This document shows, piece by piece, positions 33,814-41,471 of a DNA stretch of 48,850 nt. Position 1 is the first letter of the stretch. Each line of letters starts with the position of its first letter. Made by a program: the position numbers and the translations under genes. The notes under the pieces are model-generated. The model worked only from the letters and a program-made list of their open reading frames with translations, was not told the origin of the DNA and did not search any database. The stretch comes from Acidobacteriaceae bacterium (lineage in GTDB: Bacteria > Acidobacteriota > Terriglobia > Terriglobales > Acidobacteriaceae): positions 1-48,850 of the forward strand of contig DAHUXR010000023.1 in the NCBI GenBank assembly GCA_027307045.1. The letters run 5' to 3'.

Positions 33814-34044
33814 GGAAGCCACCACGCTTCGTCTACCCGGTTCATTAGAACCGCAATTCCGTCATTCCGTTGCCCTTTGTAGACTGGCTCACCAGTATTT
33901 CCAGTGTTGCCCGTTCCAAATTTATCAAATAATCGATGAAAGAGGAGCCATGGACAGAATCGATCAGGCGGAATCGAAGATTTCCGGGGCGTGAATCGCA
34001 GCCGCAAGATGCTTTGAAAATTCAAGCGCTGAAAGGCTTGAGGG

Positions 34045-34210
34045 GCAAAAAGAAAGTGGGCGCCGGTATAGGGGCGACGCCCACGTGGGGGTACTGCGTA
34101 TGTTGTTATTAAGATAGACGTAGGATCGGGAAAAAAGTTTCAGCTTTAATTGAAATTAACATAACTAAATATCCCAAAGTTAATAGAACGCTGAGACTTT
34201 GCATGTTGAG
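34045..34210 (-). ncRNA. Candidate small RNA ending in an intrinsic terminator
   Basis: On the minus strand GTGGGCGTCG (34084-34075) pairs with CGGCGCCCAC (34065-34056), 10 bp with one wobble, followed by TTTCTTTTT. No convincing gene lies just upstream: the 125 bases between the ECF-gene terminator (34219-34245) and this stem contain only a 31-codon frame without a ribosome-binding site. A separate short transcript starting in the AT-rich 34140-34200 region would explain the terminator. The rest of the 459-base gap shows nothing clear. Confidence 0.4.
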
Positions 34211-34218
34211 TACGAAAA

Positions 34219-34245
34219 AACCCCTTCGCTTTAGGCGAAGGGGTT
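34219..34245 (-). terminator. Intrinsic terminator of the ECF-like gene
   Basis: On the minus strand AACCCCTTCGC (34245-34235) pairs with GCGAAGGGGTT (34229-34219) around CTAAA, 11 bp, followed directly by a further TTTT. It lies 40 bases after the stop of the sigma-factor-like gene. Confidence 0.9.
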
Positions 34246-34284
34246 GGAGAGTAAGGAGAGAGAGGAGATACAATCGACGGCTTT

Positions 34285-34791
34285 CTACGACATGCGCGAA
34301 ATCTGTTCCCGCATCTGCAAACGGGCCTGGTGCAATCCAAACTGCGACTCTTTTACGTCCAGCCCAAGCAGGTGCGCAATTTTTTCATGGCTGTAGCCTT
34401 CAACATCGTGAAGGAGGAAAATCATTTTTTCGGTTGCCGGCAGTTCCACCACTGCGCGCTCAAGATGCACCCGCTTCACATTGCCACAAACTCTCTTGCT
34501 ATCAGCGGAGACACCGCAGTTTAAGGTGAGGGTGCCGATCGTGGTGAGTTCGCGGATCTCAGCCAGAAATGCCTGGTCAATCTGTTCCGTCTTTGGCTCT
34601 GCCGATGACGCGAAAGCGCGAAGGAATGTGTTAGTGGAGAGCTGTTCAGCGGTCAACTCGTTGTCGGTCATCCAAAAAGCCAGGGAGTAAATTCTATGGC
34701 AGTGCTCGCCGTAGATCGCATCATAGTTAGCTGTGCGGGTTTCTCTTGTGGCAAGGATTCCAAGATTGATAACGCTTACGCTGCTAGACAT
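34285..34791 (-). CDS. ECF-type sigma-70 family factor (divergent)
   Basis: A 168-residue protein with the two-domain layout of ECF sigma factors. Residues 22-62 resemble region 2 (NYDAIYGEHCHRIYSLAFWM, AEQLSTNTFLRAF). Residues 110-165 resemble region 4, which reads the -35 box (LERAVVELPATEKMIFLLHD, VEGYSHEKIAHLLGLDVKES). Region 2 lacks the usual acidic DAEDVVQ block (here NELTAEQLS), so it is a divergent member. ATG at 34791 has AGGTAGG upstream. No anti-sigma factor is adjacent. An inverted repeat lies 40-57 bases upstream of the start. Confidence 0.75.
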   Translation of the reverse strand: MSSSVSVINLGILATRETRTANYDAIYGEHCHRIYSLAFWMTDNELTAEQLSTNTFLRAFASSAEPKTEQIDQAFLAEIRELTTIGTLTLNCGVSADSKRVCGNVKRVHLERAVVELPATEKMIFLLHDVEGYSHEKIAHLLGLDVKESQFGLHQARLQMREQISRMS

Positions 34792-34830
34792 TTAACCTAC
34801 CTCTTTTTCGGCCCGCTGGAGGGTCCCTTT

Positions 34831-34848
34831 TTGATTACGGTCAATCAA
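34831..34848 (-). promoter_or_regulatory. Inverted repeat upstream of the ECF-like gene
   Basis: TTGATT-N6-AATCAA, read here as TTGATTACGGTCAATCAA, is a perfect 6-bp inverted repeat 40 bases upstream of the sigma-factor-like start. It may be an operator. The spacing (8 between TTGAT and ATCAA) does not fit FNR. Nothing else is recognised in 34849-35113. Confidence 0.35.
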
Positions 34849-35113
34849 TCGACACTGTTACTACTGCAATCGAGATGCCCAAAGAACGCGGATGGCCATG
34901 AAGTTTTGCAAGGTTAATTAAGTTATTGATTATGAAGGGTCTGTATTGAATTTCAGAAGCCAATGGGAAAAATACATGGGTTACAGGATTAAGGTGAAAG
35001 CCAAGCTGGATATAGTTTATAGGTATCCAGGTACCACTTTTGAGCATTCATAGTTTGTCAGCATCGATTCGCGCCGGGTAAATTTTACAAGATAGGAGTC
35101 TGACTTGTGAGTT

Positions 35114-35788
35114 TCAGCGAACCATCAGAACTTCGCGGATGTTATCCCGCCCGAGAAAGAACTTGCGGGAGGCAAAGTCCTTAAAGAGATTTTCGATATG
35201 GCGGTTATTGAAAATCCGCTGCAGCTTAAAGCCCTGAACCGGCTCAAGTTCAAGCGTATCTTTCTGGACGATATGGTGGCGGGAATAGAGAGATTCCACG
35301 CCAGCGTCCTTGGTGTGAAAAAAGGCCAGCAAGTGTCCCTTTGGCTTCAGCATGGCCTGTAAACGCTCAACCAGGGGCTTTACCAGGCTTTCTGGCAGGT
35401 AGTCAGCCACATCCCAGAACAGGATCGCGTCAAACTGATCAGCGGCATAATCAAGGTTTTCCGCAAAGAATTTTGCGGGGTCAAACTGAAGAGTGCCATC
35501 TTCCTGCTTTAGGCAGTAATGCTCATCCTGCGATTCTCGCAAAATGTCCTCATTAAAGACGCGGACACCCATTTGAGTGAGTAGAGCAATGTTTGTCGGT
35601 GAGGTGGGGCCCAGATCAAGGACGCAGGTTTTCTGTTCGCCGCTGCTGCTCAGGCTGCGCATGAATTCGCCCAGTCCAATGCAGGTGCGTCTGGTCCGTG
35701 GCGCAGATTTGCCACCCTCTTGAGGCTTGGACTGAGAGCCGCCTGCTCCACGGAACCATCGCATTAAATTGTTACCGGAGGAGCTCAC
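35114..35788 (-). CDS. SAM-dependent methyltransferase-like protein
   Basis: A 224-residue soluble protein. From about residue 48 it follows a class I methyltransferase fold: TCVLDLGPTSPTNIALLTQM (motif I, with a variant glycine loop), VRVFNEDI, FDAILFWDVADYLPESLVKP (motif IV region) and MLKPKGHLLAFFHTKDA. The motif I loop DLGPTSPTN lacks the usual GxGxG, so activity is uncertain. It lies 16 bases after the bactofilin gene on the same strand and is probably co-transcribed with it. The target molecule is unknown. The GTG start at 35788 is taken from the open frame; an ATG at 35764 is an alternative. Confidence 0.7.
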   Translation of the reverse strand: MSSSGNNLMRWFRGAGGSQSKPQEGGKSAPRTRRTCIGLGEFMRSLSSSGEQKTCVLDLGPTSPTNIALLTQMGVRVFNEDILRESQDEHYCLKQEDGTLQFDPAKFFAENLDYAADQFDAILFWDVADYLPESLVKPLVERLQAMLKPKGHLLAFFHTKDAGVESLYSRHHIVQKDTLELEPVQGFKLQRIFNNRHIENLFKDFASRKFFLGRDNIREVLMVR

Positions 35789-35804
35789 GCTCCTTTAATC
35801 TACC

Positions 35805-36413
35805 TTATTTGCCATCTAAAAAGGAACCCTGCGAATCCGAACTGGCGCTGTAGCTCGATGCGCTGGAACCAGACGAGGATCCGCTGCCTGCGCTCATACC
35901 TGCGCTGGCCGCTACTGCCAGGGGCTTACGTGCTTCCACTGACTGGCTCTTCTCCTTGATATCGATGGCGCCCTTAAAGAATGCGCCGTCTTCAATCACG
36001 ATCCGTTGCGTACTCACATCGCCAATCAGCGTGCAGGACTTGCGCAGTTCCACGCGTCCGGTGGCGGTGACATTTCCTTCAATCCGGCCATGGACGACTA
36101 GATCACGCGCGGTAATGCCCGCTTTGATTTTTCCGTTCGGGCCGATGATCAGGCTATGGTCGCGCAGATCCACCGTGCCTTCAATGGAGCCATCCAGATA
36201 AAGGTCCTCACTGCCCGTGAGTTCGCCTTTGATCTGGACCGATTTACCGATATGCCCAACATCCGCGCGGTGCGGATCGCTGGCCTTCGGCGTTTCTTTA
36301 TGTGGTGTGGGAATACTGGGTGCAGCGACAGCAGCTGGCGGGGGTACAGGCTGCGCAGGCTGGGTCGGATTCATGTTCATGGGCTTGTTGTCTTCAGGAC
36401 GCGGTTTCCACAT
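35805..36413 (-). CDS. Bactofilin
   Basis: A 202-residue cytoskeletal protein of the bactofilin (DUF583) family. A Pro-rich disordered N-terminus (residues 13-45) precedes the beta-helical core at about 52-152: VGHIGKSVQIKGELTGSEDL, YLDGSIEGTVDLRDHSLIIG, AGITARDLVVHGRIEGNVTA and RVELRKSCTLIGDVSTQRIV. The tail is Ser/Gly-rich (SAGSGSSSGSSASSYSASS). Bactofilins polymerise without nucleotide, usually at the inner membrane, and position cell-wall or stalk machinery. AAGGTG six bases before ATG supports the start. The methyltransferase-like gene follows in the same transcript. Confidence 0.92.
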   Translation of the reverse strand: MWKPRPEDNKPMNMNPTQPAQPVPPPAAVAAPSIPTPHKETPKASDPHRADVGHIGKSVQIKGELTGSEDLYLDGSIEGTVDLRDHSLIIGPNGKIKAGITARDLVVHGRIEGNVTATGRVELRKSCTLIGDVSTQRIVIEDGAFFKGAIDIKEKSQSVEARKPLAVAASAGMSAGSGSSSGSSASSYSASSDSQGSFLDGK

Positions 36414-36607
36414 TTTGGCACCTTTTCTTTCGTTATCGCTCTCTTCAGAGAGACCTATTCTCTTGCCTTGGAACGCCTGTCGCAGATTTCAATCAGGAGT
36501 TTGACCGCTAGTTTACTGCTGTATTTCAAAATCAAATAGTTACCGTAGGTGTGCGCCGGAAAGGCAATCCGGTGCTCATTCACGGCATCTTGCTGCCGAA
36601 CTTTACG

Positions 36608-36627
36608 TGTTTACGATAAAGTAAACA
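36608..36627. promoter_or_regulatory. Palindrome TGTTTAC-N6-GTAAACA
   Basis: A perfect 7-bp inverted repeat with spacer GATAAA, about 200 bases upstream of the bactofilin start. It has the look of a repressor or partition-type site (it shares TGTTT/AAACA ends with parS but is 4 bases longer). The bound protein is unknown. The remainder of 36414-36735 shows no gene. Confidence 0.4.
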
Positions 36628-36739
36628 GTAACTATTTCACCACCTCCCGGCAACTATCACCCAAGCCTATATTTTTCAATAGCTTAGATATTGCCAAGAA
36701 ACCGCTGAAACTCTGGCCAGTTTGGCTGTCTATTTGCTT

Positions 36740-36900
36740 TTAAGTTATGCGTCGACCGGACGGAATGTCGCGGCGCACGGGCGGAACCGAAACCAGGGGA
36801 ACAGCGGTTCTGAACGCAAGTCGCGGCTATTGAGCCAATGGGACTGCCTTTCCGAGAGGGTCGATCAATAAAGGGGCGGCTGCAAAGCTGCCTCTTTTTT
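36740..36900 (+). ncRNA. Candidate structured RNA with terminator
   Basis: The segment can fold into a closed structure: TCGACC (36752-36757) pairs with GGTCGA (36859-36864), CGGAA (36761-36765) with TTCCG (36850-36854), and GAACCG (36784-36789) with CGGTTC (36805-36810). An intrinsic terminator follows at once (36872-36900). There is no coding frame through it. The layout suits an independent small RNA, or a riboswitch-like leader of the gene at 37002, which starts 100 bases later. It does not match the c-di-GMP, cobalamin, RNase P, tmRNA or SRP RNA consensus as I know them. Confidence 0.5.
36872..36900 (+). terminator. Intrinsic terminator with GCAA loop
   Basis: AGGGGCGGCT (36872-36881) pairs with AGCTGCCTCT (36886-36895) over 10 bp with two G-U wobbles around a GCAA tetraloop, followed by six Ts (36895-36900). 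Confidence 0.88.
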
Positions 36901-37001
36901 ACTTTACTCTCTCAATCGCCAGCGGTCTCCTTAAAAGGTAAAATGCAACTAGCTGCTGGTTTTCCGGCTCTAACCAAATAAGTACCCGATTTTTGAACAC
37001 T

Positions 37002-37901
37002 ATGAGTTACTTCATTCCCCTGCGGCGTGTTGCAATGCTCCTGCTGTTTGCATGTCTGGGCATAGCGCTGCCCGGACAGACGACACCGGACACTTTACCT
37101 CCGCTTCCGAAGGACGCAAACCAATTCGTGAAGGAAGCGATCAAGCACCAGATGGAAGCGGATGCGGCTGACCATACGCACTGGCGCTATCACATCCATA
37201 AAGAAGACGACAAAGGCTCGCAAGACCGCGACGTAATCGATACCAAAGATGGACAACTCGCGCGCACCCTCTTAATCAATGGACAGCCATTAACGGCTGA
37301 GCAAAGAGCGGCCGATGAAGCCCGCATGAAAAAGCTGGTGGATGATCCCACCGAGCGGGCAAAGCGCGACAAACGCGCCAAAGATGATGAAGACAAGGGA
37401 GTGCAGATGTTTAAGGCAATCCCAGACGCTTTTATCTTCAAGTATGAGGGAGCCGAAAACGGCCAAGTCAGGCTCTCATTCTTTCCCAACCCTCATTACA
37501 ACGCTCCAACGCGCGAATTGCAGGTGTTCCGTTCAATGAGCGGAATGATCTGGATTGACCGCGCCGCACTTCGCATGTCGCGGCTGGATGGCTCCCTGTT
37601 TGAAGACGTAACCTTTGGCTGGGGCCTGCTCGGTCGCCTGAATAAAGGCGGAACGTTTTCCGTCACGCAAAGCCGGGTCGGGGACGATCACTGGGAAATC
37701 GTTTCTCTCGATGTAAGAATGTCAGGTCATGCGGTGATTTTTAAGACCATCAACGTGAAACAACTTCAGCGAATAACCGGATTTCATCGCATCAATGACA
37801 GCATGACCATCTCTGAAGCTTACCAGCTCCTGGAAAAAGGCGACTCCACCGTCTCTGCCGAGAACCAGGGTGGCATGGCTAATTCCCCAGGCAAAAAATA
37901 G
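37002..37901 (+). CDS. Secreted protein, unknown function
   Basis: A 299-residue exported protein with a signal peptide (about 1-27, RRVAMLLLFACLGIALPGQ). The mature part begins with PPLPKDANQFVKEAIKHQME and a charged, Lys/Asp-rich region (to about 140). A beta-rich half follows (DAFIFKYEGAENGQVRLSFF, MSGMIWIDRAALRMSRLDGS, VTFGWGLLGRLNKGGTFSV, VIFKTINVKQLQRITGFHRI). The latter recalls the half-barrel of LolA/LolB-like proteins, but this is only a resemblance. ATG at 37002 has no clear ribosome-binding site; a TTG at 36993 is possible. It converges with the cytochrome gene (stops are adjacent) and lies 100 bases after the candidate RNA's terminator. Confidence 0.65.
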   Translation: MSYFIPLRRVAMLLLFACLGIALPGQTTPDTLPPLPKDANQFVKEAIKHQMEADAADHTHWRYHIHKEDDKGSQDRDVIDTKDGQLARTLLINGQPLTAEQRAADEARMKKLVDDPTERAKRDKRAKDDEDKGVQMFKAIPDAFIFKYEGAENGQVRLSFFPNPHYNAPTRELQVFRSMSGMIWIDRAALRMSRLDGSLFEDVTFGWGLLGRLNKGGTFSVTQSRVGDDHWEIVSLDVRMSGHAVIFKTINVKQLQRITGFHRINDSMTISEAYQLLEKGDSTVSAENQGGMANSPGKK

Positions 37902-39329
37902 CTACTTTCCAGCGCCTGGAGAGAGTCCCAAGTCAACCAGTGCTTTAGGATTCTTCTCATCGGAAGCAACCACGTTGTGGCAAGCGCTGCAATCCTGGGT
38001 AATCGTCTTTCCATCCGAGCTGGCATGTTGCTCATCATGGCAGCGGAAGCACCCGTTAAAGTCAGTATGTCCCAGATTATTGGGATAGGTGCCCCATGTA
38101 ATTTTCATTTCGGGAAAAACATTGTGTTGATAGATACTGAGCAACGCCTTTGCGCTGCTGGCCACTTCATCCCGGCGTTGCGCATAAATCTCAGGATATG
38201 TCTTCCGGTAGTAGCCCTCAAAAGCCGCAGGAATCTTGGCCCCCGCCTCTTGTCCAGTGGCATAGGTTTGTTTCACGATCTCCAAACCTTGTTTCTTGGC
38301 AAAAGGCAGGGTCGGAGAAATATCTCCAAAGGACATGGCGCGATCAATGGCGCGCTCTGGGAGCTGGAAGGTGTGTGCCGGCCGGTTGTGGCAATCAATG
38401 CACTGCATGGCGCGCAGTTTCGTGGGATCGGGTTTGGCGCCGGGCGCGGCAAATACCGTCATCTTGCCGCCGGAAGTGTATTCAACGTAAGGAATATTTT
38501 GGCGCACGTCATCCGAGGCGTAGTACCTCAGGGTGACTCCTTCGCCTAAGTGCGCGCCGTGAACGCCGGAACTGTGCGGTCCGCCGGTGCCAAGATGCAT
38601 CATCAGGACAGTGTGCGTGAGCGTGTTTTGTTCGTCAGTGCCGTAGCTGGCCAGATCGCGCATGCGGTCGCCAAAAAAGCGGCGGCGAGCGTGGCAGGAT
38701 TCACAAGTCTCCGTGGCTGGACGAAGCCGTTCCAGCGGCTCCGGAATTGGCCGCGGGTAAGTGTTTAAGACTATGTGGACCACCTGCCTCACACCATTCG
38801 CTTTGGCGCGCATGAATCCGCTTGCTCCCGGACCAACATGGCAGCCAACACACTCCACTTTGGAATGCGCCGACACTTCATAGGCAGCAAATTCCGGCTT
38901 CATCACGTGGCAGGTTGCGCCGCAGAAATTGGGCGTCTCCATATAGCGAACGCTGCTATAAGAAAGCTGGCTGGCAATCACAATATTAAGGAAGGTGGTT
39001 ACAGCGATAAAACCGAACAGCTTGCGGAGCTCAGGATTTCGCGGATCGATAGGCTCAAAGTGTGCCGGCAACTCGCCTCTTTTACGCATCCCGCGCCGAC
39101 GCAGATAGATGCCCAGCGGAATAAGCAGAAGGCCTCCGATGAAAATTCCGGGCAAAAGAAGGTAAACAACGATACCCACGTAGGGATGCACACTGCCACT
39201 GCGCAAGGTGATGGGCAGAAATACCAGCCAGGTAACCGCCGCCGCGGTAACCACAACAACACCTGCCAGACTGATCAGGTTGTTTGAGAAGAAAACAATG
39301 GGTGAAAGCCAATCACGAAATGTTCTCAT
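37902..39329 (-). CDS. NapC/NirT-like membrane multihaem cytochrome c
   Basis: A 475-residue membrane-bound electron carrier. Two to three membrane helices lie at the N-terminus (NNLISLAGVVVVTAAAVTWL, VGIVVYLLLPGIFIGGLLLI), with a further one before the haem domain (FGFIAVTTFLNIVIASQL). Six haem motifs follow: the CX3CH site FCGATCHVMKPEF, then CVGCH, CESCH, CIDCH, CFRCH and CSACH. The first two match the NapC/NrfH pattern that takes electrons from quinol. ATG at 39329 is chosen because the frame above it would run into a CRP-like operator at 39425-39440; an ATG at 39380 is possible. It is divergent from the radical SAM gene, with two operator-like palindromes in the gap. Confidence 0.85.
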   Translation of the reverse strand: MRTFRDWLSPIVFFSNNLISLAGVVVVTAAAVTWLVFLPITLRSGSVHPYVGIVVYLLLPGIFIGGLLLIPLGIYLRRRGMRKRGELPAHFEPIDPRNPELRKLFGFIAVTTFLNIVIASQLSYSSVRYMETPNFCGATCHVMKPEFAAYEVSAHSKVECVGCHVGPGASGFMRAKANGVRQVVHIVLNTYPRPIPEPLERLRPATETCESCHARRRFFGDRMRDLASYGTDEQNTLTHTVLMMHLGTGGPHSSGVHGAHLGEGVTLRYYASDDVRQNIPYVEYTSGGKMTVFAAPGAKPDPTKLRAMQCIDCHNRPAHTFQLPERAIDRAMSFGDISPTLPFAKKQGLEIVKQTYATGQEAGAKIPAAFEGYYRKTYPEIYAQRRDEVASSAKALLSIYQHNVFPEMKITWGTYPNNLGHTDFNGCFRCHDEQHASSDGKTITQDCSACHNVVASDEKNPKALVDLGLSPGAGK

Positions 39330-39424
39330 TCCGCTTTGAACCCTTCTGCGCCAAATACCTGCGCTGATACCACGTTTCATCGGATGATTGCGGAAACAGT
39401 ATATCCAGCCCGCAAGGTTTGCAG

Positions 39425-39440
39425 TGTGATGAATGTCACA
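39425..39440. promoter_or_regulatory. CRP/FNR-family site, perfect
   Basis: TGTGA-TGAATG-TCACA matches the CRP consensus TGTGA-N6-TCACA at all ten positions. It lies in the gap between the divergent cytochrome and radical SAM genes. Confidence 0.75.
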
Positions 39441-39472
39441 ACCCACTCAGAATCGAGAGCGAAAATCGATTA

Positions 39473-39488
39473 CGTGACCTCCATCACA
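39473..39488. promoter_or_regulatory. CRP/FNR-family site, 9 of 10
   Basis: CGTGA-CCTCCA-TCACA differs from TGTGA-N6-TCACA at one position. It is the second such site in the same gap, 67 bases before the radical SAM start. Confidence 0.6.
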
Positions 39489-39554
39489 TCTCCGCTCGCT
39501 ACAACACCTTAGGATGGTTTGCATGTCCGTCAAAGCTTTTAAGGATGATTGGCA

Positions 39555-40649
39555 ATGACTGCAAGTTTTGATCTGAACCGGTCCCCTTTGATCGTTGTCT
39601 GGGAAACCACGCAGGCCTGCGATCTTGCCTGCCGTCACTGCCGCGCCCATACGCAGTCAAAGCGTCATCCGCTGGAATTGACAACCATGGAGGCGGAGAA
39701 GCTGATTCGCGACATCGCCGACCTGAAGCCTCCAATCTTTATTCTTACGGGCGGCGATCCTTTGAAGCGCTCCGACATCTTTTATCTGGTCCGCCGCGCG
39801 GTGGCCCATGGCCTCCATCCAACATTGACGCCAAGCGCTACGCCTCTGCTGACGCGCGAGGCCATTGCCGACTTGAAACGCGCCCACCTCTCCAGAATGG
39901 CCATGAGTCTTGACGGCGCAAGTCCGGAATCGCACGATGCCTGTCGCGGCGTGCCGGGCTCATTTGCGCGAACACTGGAAGCTATCCACTGGGCCAACGA
40001 ATTCGGTCTTCCCATCCAGGTAAACACCAGTATTTCCAAACGGAACATGCATGACCTGGAAAACATGGCAAACCTGCTGAAACAGTTCAAGCTGGTGCTC
40101 TGGAGCGCTTTCTTCCTGGTGCCGACAGGCCGTGCGCAGATGGCCGACCTTCTCTCCGCCCATGAAGTCGAACAAACATTTGCAACGCTTTATCGTTTCT
40201 CCAAAGAATTGCGCTTTAAGGTGAAAATAACTGAAGCGCAGCATTATCGCCGTTACATCATTCAGCAACGGCTCAAGAGCAAAGGCCAAACCCCGTTCAC
40301 GGCCGGAGAGAATGGATGGGAAAAGACCATTCCGGGGCTTCTCCCGATCAATGATGGAAAAGGATTTGTGTTCGTCTCACACACAGGTGAAGTTTGTCCC
40401 AGCGGCTTTTTGCCGGTCTCTGCCGGCAACGTGCGCGTGGACAGCCTGACGGACATCTATCGCAATTCGCCGGTATTAAAAGCATTGCGCGACACTTCCA
40501 ATTTGCAGGGCAAGTGCGGCATATGCGAGTTCAAGGAAATCTGCGGCGGGTCACGCGCCCGTGCTTATGCGGTGACGGGAAATATGTTTGCCGAAGATCC
40601 CTGTTGCAACTATGTTCCACAACAACTGCGAGTCTCTGGTCCCATTTAA
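39555..40649 (+). CDS. Radical SAM/SPASM protein, possibly haem-related
   Basis: A 364-residue enzyme. The radical SAM cluster motif CX3CX2C is at C22, C26 and C29 (ACDLACRHCRAHTQ), followed by the SAM-binding GGDPLKRSDIF and the SLDGASPESHDACRGVPGSF block. The C-terminal SPASM region has the cysteines CPSGFLPVSAGNVR, CGICEFKEICGG and AEDPCCNYVP. SRARAYAVTGNMFAEDPCC is typical of NirJ/AhbC/AhbD-type haem-modifying radical SAM enzymes and of a related family of unknown role. Divergence from a multihaem cytochrome fits a haem link but does not prove it. ATG at 39555 has AAGGA nine bases upstream. Confidence 0.85.
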   Translation: MTASFDLNRSPLIVVWETTQACDLACRHCRAHTQSKRHPLELTTMEAEKLIRDIADLKPPIFILTGGDPLKRSDIFYLVRRAVAHGLHPTLTPSATPLLTREAIADLKRAHLSRMAMSLDGASPESHDACRGVPGSFARTLEAIHWANEFGLPIQVNTSISKRNMHDLENMANLLKQFKLVLWSAFFLVPTGRAQMADLLSAHEVEQTFATLYRFSKELRFKVKITEAQHYRRYIIQQRLKSKGQTPFTAGENGWEKTIPGLLPINDGKGFVFVSHTGEVCPSGFLPVSAGNVRVDSLTDIYRNSPVLKALRDTSNLQGKCGICEFKEICGGSRARAYAVTGNMFAEDPCCNYVPQQLRVSGPI

Positions 40650-40870
40650 TTGGCGGCTTTGCAAAAAAACTCTTAGTTCTATCGAACTACGTATTTTCTG
40701 CCCAGAGACACGGGATCACTCGTTTTAATATTCCGCGGCTCTCATTTCTTTTGCCCCTGAATGCAAATGAGGCAAACCCGCAAGTGAACAGGTGATCTAA
40801 GTCCTTAGCGCTGCTTCCACTCTTCTCAAGGCCGGAGTCACGAAGGCCGAACAAACCAGGAGGAACGTAC

Positions 40871-41398
40871 ATGAGAAAGACATCTTTGATTACAGCAATT
40901 CTGTTGTTGTCGGCGGTTTGGGCAGTGGCGCAAACTTCGCCAAGCAGCTCGCCGCAATCGACAACACCGGACACAAGCTCGCAAACGTCTCCATCGTCCA
41001 CCTCACCCAGCCAACAACCGGCGACTCCCGATGCCAGCTCAACCACCACCCAGACCACCACGACTCAGACCACGCAGACCTCAAGCGATAGTGGCAATTC
41101 CATTGAAGGCTGTCTGAATGGCTCGGCTGGCAACTGGACGTTGACGGACCAATCCGGTAAGACATGGCAACTTGCAGGCGACACTTCAAAACTGAGCGAC
41201 CACGTTGGCCATCAGGTTCGCATTATGGGAACTGACAATAGTGGTTCAGCGTCCAGCAGCGGAAACATGGGCAGCTCACCCAGTTCCAGCAGCGGGTCCA
41301 GTGCGACTGGAGCGGGCTCCTCTTCCGGATCTCAATCAACGTTTACCGTAAAGAAAGTAAAAATGATTTCCAGCAGCTGCCCAACGTCCAGCAAGTAA
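40871..41398 (+). CDS. Secreted Ser/Thr-rich protein with DUF5818-like domain
   Basis: A 175-residue exported protein. The signal peptide (1-20) ends in WAVAQ. A Ser/Thr/Pro/Gln-rich region (21-75) leads to a short globular beta domain (about 77-120): SIEGCLNGSAGNWTLTDQSG then KTWQLAGDTSKLSDHVGHQV, the pattern of the small DUF5818-type domain common in Acidobacteria. A Ser/Gly-rich linker and a last strand FTVKKVKMISSSC follow; two cysteines could bond. AGGAGGA before ATG is a strong ribosome-binding site. It is a single-gene unit with its own terminator. Function unknown. Confidence 0.75.
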   Translation: MRKTSLITAILLLSAVWAVAQTSPSSSPQSTTPDTSSQTSPSSTSPSQQPATPDASSTTTQTTTTQTTQTSSDSGNSIEGCLNGSAGNWTLTDQSGKTWQLAGDTSKLSDHVGHQVRIMGTDNSGSASSSGNMGSSPSSSSGSSATGAGSSSGSQSTFTVKKVKMISSSCPTSSK

Positions 41399-41426
41399 CT
41401 TGGGAATCGCACAGAAGTGCGAGCCG

Positions 41427-41457
41427 CCCCTGCGCAAGGCGCAGGGGTTTTATTTTT
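41427..41457 (+). terminator. Intrinsic terminator of the DUF5818-like gene
   Basis: CCCCTGCGC (41427-41435) pairs with GCGCAGGGG (41439-41447) over 9 GC-rich bp around AAG, followed by TTTTATTTTT. Confidence 0.92.
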
Positions 41458-41471
41458 GTTGAAGAAACTAA

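Noticed and set aside
34831-34848. FNR box upstream of the ECF-like gene
   Set aside because: TTGAT and ATCAA are eight bases apart instead of four, so it is listed only as an inverted repeat.
36740-36870. Possible c-di-GMP-I (GEMM) riboswitch because of an ACGCAAG segment after a hairpin
   Set aside because: The GGCAAACC start, GNRA-capped P2 and the CAGG/GCC closing elements do not line up, so only an unclassified RNA is reported.
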